From positions 1 through 19,175 of the forward strand of contig CAZKEM010000090.1 of the NCBI GenBank assembly GCA_964551835.1: a stretch of DNA of 19,175 bases, given 5' to 3'. Under the pieces are notes generated by a model, which was not told where the DNA came from, made no database searches, and saw nothing but the letters and a program-made list of their open reading frames with translations. Both the position numbers and the translations under genes were made by a program. Shown here piece by piece: positions 14,224 through 19,175 of the stretch. Within the stretch, counting starts at the first letter, position 1, and every line of letters starts with the position of its first letter. This DNA comes from JAHDCC01 sp964551835 (GTDB lineage: Bacteria; Actinomycetota; Acidimicrobiia; Acidimicrobiales; SZUA-35).

Positions 14224-14676
14224 TCACGTGGATTGGATTCCCTCGTCGCTAGTTTCCTTTACCAATGCCGTGCCAAGCATTCCAACGATCGGAACTGCGG
14301 CTGCGAGATGCATTAGGTTTAGCCAGATAGCTGTGGAAATTTCCTCGGAGCGGATGACGGCGATAAAGCCATATGCGAGCAAACCCAGCAGACATAGCGA
14401 CAAAAATAGTCCGGTCGGCCGTTGCTTCAGCTGCCGAGACAACAACGCTAAGACCAGACCGGCAAAACCTCCGAAGACGGTAGCTGCCGCAGCAGCCCAC
14501 GCCTCCATTTCATCTGGGGGTCCAGACCCAAACTCGGGCGCCACGACCAGGTTCGCGCCTACCACGCCTGCGAGAACGACGAGGCCTAACACGACACCAG
14601 TAGCTATTAGTGTCGCGAAACCAGCGACCCTAGCTAGCGATAGAAGGTCGATCTTATCTGAGGTTTGTGAGGCCAT
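14224..14676 (-). CDS. four-helix membrane protein, DUF6069-like
   Basis: A 150-aa integral membrane protein with four hydrophobic helices (about 14-42, 60-81, 88-107, 115-138) and short loops. The first helix followed by an acidic Gly/Pro segment (PEFGSGPPDE), and the later LMHLAAAVPIVG helix, are like the actinobacterial DUF6069 family as I remember it; no function is established. The ATG has TAAGGT 7 nt upstream, a leaderless start. It is followed on the same strand, after about 157 bp, by the CxxC membrane protein and merR, but the gap and a weak hairpin make cotranscription uncertain. Divergent from the dehydrogenase gene. Confidence 0.7.
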   Translation of the reverse strand: MASQTSDKIDLLSLARVAGFATLIATGVVLGLVVLAGVVGANLVVAPEFGSGPPDEMEAWAAAAATVFGGFAGLVLALLSRQLKQRPTGLFLSLCLLGLLAYGFIAVIRSEEISTAIWLNLMHLAAAVPIVGMLGTALVKETSDEGIQST

Positions 14677-14683
14677 GACAACG

Positions 14684-14689
14684 ACCTTA
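14684..14689 (-). promoter_or_regulatory. -10 box TAAGGT, leaderless start of DUF6069-like gene
   Basis: On the minus strand TAAGGT is followed by 7 nt and ATG 14676. A loose TTGATC lies 19 nt upstream. Confidence 0.5.
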
Positions 14690-14765
14690 CAACCTCAAGC
14701 CGACTTGAGATCAACACCCTAACCAAGTGATACTAGTCACATACGCGGCTAGGATGGCGACCGAA

Positions 14766-14771
14766 TATCAT
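14766..14771 (+). promoter_or_regulatory. possible -10 box TATCAT before the dehydrogenase gene
   Basis: TATCAT lies about 36 nt before GTG 14808; GAGGAG at 14798-14803 would act as ribosome site in a leader of about 29 nt. Same layout as the membrane protein gene at 5810. Confidence 0.35.
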
Positions 14772-14807
14772 CAACCAATAGAAAAGCTGTCGACTATGAG
14801 GAGCTAC

Positions 14808-15677
14808 GTGACTGAAGTTGAGAAGAAGACGGTAACGGTATTCGGTCTCGGGACGATGGGCGCCGCGATGGCCGTTAACCTCGCTTCCGCTGGATACACA
14901 ACTCGGGGATGGAACAGATCATCGGATCGGCCCGGTGTCCGGGCAGCGTCCGCTGCCGGTGTCGTTGTCGTCGAATCCCCAACCGAGGCCGTAGCTGGTT
15001 CCAATATTGTCCTAAGTTGCGTTACCGACATCGACGCGCTGAACCAAATCTTCACGAACGAGCTACTAGACTCCCTTGAGCCTGGGACAATCGTGGTAGA
15101 CACGAGTACCATCGGGCCGTCTAACGCCGTTGCGTTTGGTCAACGGTTAGTGGATGCCGGGGTCGGTTTTGTCGACGCTCCGGTAACCGGCGGCGATGTA
15201 GGGGCACGAGACGCGACGCTGTCCATCATGGCGGGGGGCGAGACCGACCACATTCACCGCGTCGGCGCCATCTTCGACGTAATCGGCGGATCGTCGCGCC
15301 ACTGCGGCCCTATTGGCTCCGGCCAATCGCTGAAAATGGTGAACCAAGTACTTTGCGCCGTAAGCACGACAGCGGTCGCCGAAGCACTCGCGCTTGCCGA
15401 AGCCCAGGGCCTCGACCCAGCGCTGGTCACCGAAGTATGTGGCCCTGGGGCTGGTGGGTCATGGTCACTAACAGCTCTCGGCCCTCGAGTAATAGCTGGC
15501 AATTTCGAACCAGGTTTTCGAACACAAGATTTAGACAAAGACCTCCGGCTCGCCCTGGGAAGAGCAAGCGACCTCGGACTCGACTTACCGGTGGCTGATG
15601 CGGCCCACGACCAGTTCAAAGCCAGCCTGGCTGAACATCCCGAAGCAGGCACGCAAGCCGTATACCTCCAGTATTGA
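14808..15677 (+). CDS. NAD(P)-dependent beta-hydroxyacid dehydrogenase (HIBADH-like)
   Basis: A 289-aa member of the 3-hydroxyisobutyrate/6-phosphogluconate dehydrogenase-like family, which oxidises beta-hydroxyacids or reduces the matching semialdehydes. The Rossmann motif FGLGTMG (12-18) is at the usual place, the family signature DAPVTGGDVGARDATL starts at residue 123, and the catalytic lysine is K176 in GSGQSLKMVNQ; the helical C-terminal dimer domain follows with LDKDLRLAL. WNRSS after the second strand fits NADP binding but is not decisive. I chose GTG 14808 because GAGGAG lies 4 nt upstream and the length is then typical; GTG 14727, ATG 14754 and ATG 14796 are in the same frame and would add sequence that does not fit the family. 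Substrate cannot be assigned from the context. Confidence 0.88.
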   Translation: MTEVEKKTVTVFGLGTMGAAMAVNLASAGYTTRGWNRSSDRPGVRAASAAGVVVVESPTEAVAGSNIVLSCVTDIDALNQIFTNELLDSLEPGTIVVDTSTIGPSNAVAFGQRLVDAGVGFVDAPVTGGDVGARDATLSIMAGGETDHIHRVGAIFDVIGGSSRHCGPIGSGQSLKMVNQVLCAVSTTAVAEALALAEAQGLDPALVTEVCGPGAGGSWSLTALGPRVIAGNFEPGFRTQDLDKDLRLALGRASDLGLDLPVADAAHDQFKASLAEHPEAGTQAVYLQY

Positions 15678-15802
15678 GAATGCCAGGGCAGCATCATCGT
15701 CCATTTCGCCAGAACCTTCACTCGACCCGCTGACCACTGCACAGTTAGACCCCCAGCAACGTACGTAAAAATAGGTTCGAGTTGCGCTTCGAGGACCCCT
15801 CA

Positions 15803-15821
15803 GACGTACCTTCGGTACGTC
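15803..15821 (+). terminator. perfect 8-bp inverted repeat, hairpin or operator
   Basis: GACGTACC-TTC-GGTACGTC forms an 8-bp stem with a 3-nt loop 126 bp after the dehydrogenase stop. It is followed by CCTTCAATT and not by a clean T run, so a factor-independent terminator is only one option. The same ACGTAC core occurs at 15759, so a protein-binding operator is the alternative. Confidence 0.4.
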
Positions 15822-16010
15822 CCTTCAATTCCGTTGACATCAATATCGTTTGTATCGCTTCGACTATCAACTGATCATTCGCGGCAGCCTACATCGACGG
15901 ACCGTTAGGTAGGCGTTACGCGCACCGCTTAGTTTGTTAGTCAACGCCACATGCTCGTCGTGTCGGTCCATTTGAATCATGCTTCAGAGTGGCCGTGACG
16001 TGTAACTAAA

Positions 16011-16016
16011 TAGATT
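16011..16016 (+). promoter_or_regulatory. -10 box TAGATT before a mini-ORF
   Basis: TAGATT is followed by 6 nt and ATG 16023. It could drive the mini-ORF as a leaderless transcript or give the cupin gene a long leader of about 200 nt. Confidence 0.35.
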
Positions 16017-16022
16017 CCTCAC

Positions 16023-16073
16023 ATGACAGAACCCGAACCACCCGGCCGGGAAACACGGGGACAACAAAACTGA
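16023..16073 (+). CDS. possible 16-codon leaderless ORF
   Basis: ATG followed by 15 sense codons and TGA; the peptide is MTEPEPPGRETRGQQN, polar and proline-rich. The only support is the well-placed TANNNT box upstream, the same arrangement as in several real genes here. It could be a leader peptide for the cupin gene, the start of a decayed gene, or chance. Confidence 0.2.
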   Translation: MTEPEPPGRETRGQQN

Positions 16074-16218
16074 CAAATCAACCTGGATCTCGACACCCAA
16101 CACCAGCTACGGGGAATTCGTCTCGTTGCACTACTGTTGGTGATGCGCTGCGCTATACCGAAGAACGGCTGTCGACACCACGAGCAACGTTAGTTACACC
16201 AACGATCGGATCTCATCG

Positions 16219-16521
16219 ATGTTTCCTAAACAAATTCAGAACCTACCCCCATTCGAAGGACCATTCAACGCATTCAAACTTACGGCAGAGAACTGCGACG
16301 TTCTATTTGCCAGCTACCCGGCTGGCACCGACATAGCTCCCCATAGTCACGAAACAGAAAATGTCGGGGTAATCACCAAAGGGGCGCTGCAGTTAACCGT
16401 CGCTGGTACAACGACCACTTACGAAGTGGGCCAGTGGTATCACGTTGGGGCCGGAGTTGAACACAGCGCTGTGTTCAATGTCGATAGCGCAGAAATTGAG
16501 TTCTGGTTCACCAAGAACTAG
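16219..16521 (+). CDS. small single-domain cupin protein
   Basis: A 100-aa cupin of the Cupin_2 type. Motif 1 shows H42, H44 and E47 (APHSHETEN) with G55; motif 2 has the GQWYHVGAGVEHS segment with H82 as the fourth metal ligand. These residues form a mononuclear metal site in a small beta barrel. Such proteins may be enzymes (dioxygenase, isomerase) or ligand sensors; nothing here decides. ATG 16219 has no clear ribosome site or -10 box close by. It stands alone between a long gap and a convergent secreted-protein gene. Confidence 0.85.
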   Translation: MFPKQIQNLPPFEGPFNAFKLTAENCDVLFASYPAGTDIAPHSHETENVGVITKGALQLTVAGTTTTYEVGQWYHVGAGVEHSAVFNVDSAEIEFWFTKN

Positions 16522-16567
16522 GCTTCGCTGGCAAACCCACCTACCACTCGGCGGCGGGCCCCGTTTA

Positions 16568-17503
16568 CTAGCTCCTTGTCGTTACCGTATGGAATACCGG
16601 TTCGAGTTCACCATCTACGTCCATGATCTGGTAGGTGTAGGTGGTTCCCGGCTTCAGGTTCCTGTGGGTAAACCAAAGACCTCCACTGGTGAAGGTTTCA
16701 TGGTCTGACTCCGAGAACGAATCCCCTTCAGAAACTTTGATCTGGTAGGTATTGACGCCAAAGTACTTGTCCCAATTTAGAACGATTCGTTCCCTAGTTT
16801 GAAACGTGGATTCAAACCTGTTGATGCCAGGGAAGTTCTCGACTGTTGTCACGCCCGACAATATGACTGAGCTTCGGTCTCCCTCAGCGTCAACAGCCCA
16901 TATCTTGAAGGAATACTCCGAACCCGGCTCCAAGTCGGTCATACGGAGACTATGTTGAGTGTCGCCCCCGCTAGCACGGACCGACCCTCCTCGTTCATAG
17001 TTTTCTTCGCCCACTATGCGTTTGCGGACGATATATTTTGTTGCTCCCGGTGATCCGGTCCATTTAAGCGTCGCACTTGTCTGGCTATAGTTGGTGATTT
17101 CTGGGTACCGGACGGGTGCGATGCCCTTGGTGGTGACAACTATCTCTTGTGTCTCGACCTCTCTCATATCCCCTTCTTCGAAGATCGGGGTTACCGCAAC
17201 CGAATGAGCCGAGCCGGAATTGGTCTTGAACACAATCCAGTTTTTCTCGTAGAACGCTAGATCGGTTTCTATGTCCGAATACAAGTCGTAAATGTCGACG
17301 GTGTAGGCAATCGCGCCAGGCACCTTATCCCAGACAGCGACAAACCGGTCTTTGGTCTGCAGGGTGGACGTAAGGTTCGTGACGGCAGCTGGCGCTGGAA
17401 CTTCTGTTTCTTGAGCTGCTGCCGGTGTTGCTGCCGTTGCGGAAAAACTCAACGACGTTATTCCTAGACAAAGTGCTGCTACGACGGTCTTTGTGCGGTT
17501 CAT
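16568..17503 (-). CDS. secreted protein with three fibronectin type III-like domains
   Basis: A 311-aa protein beginning with a classical Sec signal peptide: basic MNRTK, hydrophobic core to about 23, and a probable cut after AAA-30 before QETE. The rest is built of three Fn3-like beta domains at about 38-126, 129-222 and 224-311. Domain 2 has the standard W149, the LEPGSEYSFKIWAVD block and a TT end; domain 3 has LKPGTTYTYQI and W244. Domains 1 and 3 look like copies of one another (STLQTKDRFVAVWDK against STFQTRERIVLNWDK), while domain 2 is different. No enzyme domain, lipobox or cell-wall anchor is seen, so it is probably released or loosely bound and acts by adhesion. AGGAG lies 5 nt before the ATG, one of the clearest ribosome sites here. 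Confidence 0.88.
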   Translation of the reverse strand: MNRTKTVVAALCLGITSLSFSATAATPAAAQETEVPAPAAVTNLTSTLQTKDRFVAVWDKVPGAIAYTVDIYDLYSDIETDLAFYEKNWIVFKTNSGSAHSVAVTPIFEEGDMREVETQEIVVTTKGIAPVRYPEITNYSQTSATLKWTGSPGATKYIVRKRIVGEENYERGGSVRASGGDTQHSLRMTDLEPGSEYSFKIWAVDAEGDRSSVILSGVTTVENFPGINRFESTFQTRERIVLNWDKYFGVNTYQIKVSEGDSFSESDHETFTSGGLWFTHRNLKPGTTYTYQIMDVDGELEPVFHTVTTRS

Positions 17504-17508
17504 GTCTA

Positions 17509-17513
17509 CTCCT
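17509..17513 (-). promoter_or_regulatory. Shine-Dalgarno AGGAG for the Fn3 gene
   Basis: On the minus strand AGGAG precedes ATG 17503 by 5 nt, fixing the start of the secreted protein. The upstream leader has no TANNNT at leaderless distance. Confidence 0.7.
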
Positions 17514-17775
17514 GGTCAGGTCTTAACCAAGCGTTTCATTATTTGGGCTCTGGTGGAAGAAGAAGATGTGCCTAAACCCTCCTGTAACACATGACTTGAA
17601 CCAGGCATCGCTTTGAGAACTAAAGCTCGGCCCGACTCGTTCTGAAGCTAGCCAAGAGAACTTCGGCACAAACTAGAACTCCGACGCCTTGACTCCCGGA
17701 CTTCGGCCTTGACGCCGTGGTAGCCTGAACCCGTCGAACTACTTAGCCCGAGCGAGACAGAAGTGAGACTCTCCG

Positions 17776-18735
17776 GTGACCGACGATATTGACGCCCCTC
17801 GGCTGACCCCGGCTCAACGTGAAATCCAGGACACCCTTGGAGCATCGGTCGATGAGCGTCCAACATTCAGAGATGACCTACGAGACGATCTCCGAGGTCA
17901 AATTGAACACAACTTCCTCGAGCTACTTCACGACGAAATTAAACTACCGATCTTTCTGTCCAAACATGGACTTAACCTCCTCCACGGATGCGAAGCCCGA
18001 TTTATGGCAGAACAAGAAGAAGACTTCGAATGGTCGATTCCGATCGCCAGGGGAACCGTCACCCACAAAGCAATCGAACTCCACATCGGACGGCGCGGCA
18101 ACCACACCCCGATTGACCTCGTCGAAGATGCGATAAGCCGACTCGAGAACGAAGAACGATCGATCTCAGGGTTTCTACGTGAACTGGTCGAATCAGACCG
18201 TTCCCAACTCGTCGCCGATGCCAACGAAGTTGTAGCCACCTTCTTCGAGACCTTCCCCCCAATAAAACGCCGATGGGTACCGGTCTGCGAATCTCGAGTA
18301 CGAGCCGATTTCTGTGACGACAATATTACCCTCGCCGGCAAAATCGACCTAACACTCGGACAAGCCAAAGGTATGACAGCTGGCAAAGTCATCTTCGACC
18401 TCAAGACCGGCAAAGCAAACCAAAGCCACGTCGACGATCTCCGATTTTACGCACTACTCGAGACCCTTAAAGTCGGAACACCGCCACGGCTACTCGTCAA
18501 CTATTACCTCGAGTCTGGGACTCCCCGTTACGAGGCCGTCACCGAAGAACTGCTACAGTCAACTGCCCGTCGCGTTATCGACGGCGTGGGCAAATATATA
18601 GAACTCAACCAGTCCGAGCCTCGACCAGCCGAATTCGCTCCCGGCATGAACTGCCGATGGTGCCCAATCAACGAACGTTGCGAACCGGGTCAGCTGCACC
18701 TCAACGAACAATCCGAAGCCTTCGGCGGTCCGTAA
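17776..18735 (+). CDS. PD-(D/E)XK nuclease, Cas4/RecB-like with Fe-S cysteines
   Basis: A 319-aa stand-alone nuclease of the PDDEXK_1/RecB-like family. Fe-S ligands match the Cas4/AddB plan: C72 in LLHGCEARF near the N-terminus and C293, C296 and C302 in CRWCPINERC near the C-terminus. Catalytic motifs are H97 in GTVTHKAIE, D191 in GKIDLTLG, and D208-L-K210 in IFDLKTGK, with the following helix DDLRFYALLE in place of the usual QxxxY motif (its Gln is not seen). No helicase domain is fused and no CRISPR, recB or addA gene is nearby, so a DNA repair or end-processing role is the safest inference. Start GTG 17776; no strong ribosome site. The first 40 residues are charged and variable. Confidence 0.88.
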   Translation: MTDDIDAPRLTPAQREIQDTLGASVDERPTFRDDLRDDLRGQIEHNFLELLHDEIKLPIFLSKHGLNLLHGCEARFMAEQEEDFEWSIPIARGTVTHKAIELHIGRRGNHTPIDLVEDAISRLENEERSISGFLRELVESDRSQLVADANEVVATFFETFPPIKRRWVPVCESRVRADFCDDNITLAGKIDLTLGQAKGMTAGKVIFDLKTGKANQSHVDDLRFYALLETLKVGTPPRLLVNYYLESGTPRYEAVTEELLQSTARRVIDGVGKYIELNQSEPRPAEFAPGMNCRWCPINERCEPGQLHLNEQSEAFGGP

Positions 18736-18816
18736 CGACAGTTCGTCGACGGCGCCACAATACAGGCGACCACTATGGGGCTCGGGTTTGTCGGGTACTA
18801 ATAGAATTGCTCCCGT

Positions 18817-19175
18817 CTAGCGGCTCTCAAGCCCGCGTTCGGCCCTAAGCCGTCTCAGAAGCGACGTTAACCGCCCCGACGTTGCGGAAGCACCGAGCGA
18901 GACAACCGCAGCGACGACCAACGTTGCCGCCGAGGTGGCCAGACCGACCCGTAGTCCGACGTTACTGTCGCCGATCAGTCCTGTCAGAAGAGGTCCGGCG
19001 ATTTGGCCGACCCCGAAAATCACGGTGAGCCGGGCCACAGCTGCCGCCAGCCTGTGAACGGGGAGCCGGTCTCGAACGAGACTGGTAACCGAACCCACCA
19101 CCGCCAGAAAGCTACCACCAAATAAGACCGCTGAGAGCACCACCGCGGGCCGCGACGACGAGATTGCCGCCACAC
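18817..19175 (-). CDS. MFS-type transporter, C-terminal fragment (runs off the right edge)
   Basis: About 119 codons of an integral membrane protein whose 5' part lies beyond the window. Hydrophobic helices around VLSAVLFGGSFLAVVGSV, LTVIFGVGQIAGPLLTGLIGD and a last helix VGLATSAATLVVAAVVSLG, followed by a basic cytoplasmic tail. The FGVGQIAGPLLTGLIGD block and the preceding V-R-D-R-L-P loop are like the YbfB/YjiJ branch of the major facilitator superfamily. Substrate is unknown. The frame is open to the last base, and a GTG at 19173 is not likely to be the real start. Convergent with the nuclease gene. Confidence 0.7.
   Translation of the reverse strand, partial: VAAISSSRPAVVLSAVLFGGSFLAVVGSVTSLVRDRLPVHRLAAAVARLTVIFGVGQIAGPLLTGLIGDSNVGLRVGLATSAATLVVAAVVSLGASATSGRLTSLLRRLRAERGLESR

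Larger units (their letters stand above)
15678..16218. other. 540-bp intergenic region with inverted repeats
   Basis: No convincing gene apart from a possible 16-codon ORF. The region holds ACGTACGT (15759-15766), a perfect 8-bp hairpin (15803-15821), two 6-bp inverted repeats (15887-15892 with 15909-15914; 15912-15917 with 15943-15948), a TTGACA at 15834-15839 without a well-spaced -10, and a -10-like TAGATT (16011-16016). It is by far the longest gap in an otherwise dense window. It may hold terminators, a small RNA, or a decayed gene. Confidence 0.5.

Noticed and set aside
13913..14722. 269-codon plus-strand open frame across the membrane protein genes
   Set aside because: It is antisense to two hydrophobic membrane proteins and its Ala/Thr/Pro/Ser-rich product is what complements of Ala/Gly/Val codons give; no motif.
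15254..15742. 162-codon minus-strand open frame
   Set aside because: Antisense to the dehydrogenase gene, whose motifs are unambiguous on the plus strand.
15765..15795. GGTTCGAG motif resembling a tRNA T-loop
   Set aside because: The flanking bases do not pair as a T-stem and no acceptor or anticodon arm could be built.
15834..15867. TTGACA as a consensus -35 promoter element
   Set aside because: No TANNNT box at a 16-19 bp spacing follows it, so a promoter cannot be supported.
16070..16360. Open frame shifted against the mini-ORF, continuing into the cupin gene
   Set aside because: No start codon and no recognisable family; it runs out of frame through the cupin gene, so it is probably chance.

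Overview
The window looks like chromosomal DNA from an actinobacterium, most plausibly a free-living member of the class Acidimicrobiia. The assignment is inference. It rests on moderate GC, many GTG/TTG starts, SEC-C-tagged methionine aminopeptidase, a DUF6069-like membrane protein, a paired FluC/CrcB operon, and the frequency of start codons sitting 6-8 nt behind a TANNNT -10 box, the arrangement expected of leaderless mRNAs. I count 23 protein genes plus one possible 16-codon ORF, packed tightly on both strands. I see no rRNA, tRNA, CRISPR array, insertion sequence or phage gene.

Left part (1-7 kb): a short uncharacterised helical protein; a large Tat-type D-aminoacylase-family amidohydrolase (minus) whose usual HxH metal motif is missing; divergent purK; a minus-strand pair of AlgH/YqgE protein then twin-CBS protein; divergent SEC-C/methionine aminopeptidase; and a multi-pass membrane protein with a long Gln/Pro/Arg-rich tail.

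Middle (7-13.4 kb): a monoacylglycerol-lipase-like hydrolase; two overlapping fluoride-channel subunits; a small lipoprotein; a PF10118-type metal-dependent hydrolase; a very unusual single ORF joining a class I methyltransferase to a GT4 glycosyltransferase; a divergent UPF0104/LPG-synthase-TM-like membrane protein; and a short-chain dehydrogenase. The methyltransferase-glycosyltransferase and the membrane protein together suggest a small cell-envelope glycoconjugate locus.

Right part (13.4-19.2 kb): a minus-strand operon of a small CxxC membrane protein and an overlapping MerR regulator with a CueR-like cysteine tail; a DUF6069-like membrane protein; a beta-hydroxyacid dehydrogenase; a 540-bp non-coding stretch with inverted repeats; a small cupin; a secreted three-domain fibronectin-III-like protein; a stand-alone Cas4/RecB-like nuclease with an iron-sulfur cysteine set; and the C-terminal end of an MFS-type transporter that runs off the right edge.

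Most genes are ordinary housekeeping or accessory functions and I do not see a clear multi-gene defence or biosynthetic system. The best leads are the methyltransferase-GT4 fusion with its divergent membrane partner, the metal-site-altered amidohydrolase, the CxxC membrane protein/MerR pair, the asymmetric fluoride-channel subunits, and the genome-style leaderless promoter architecture.
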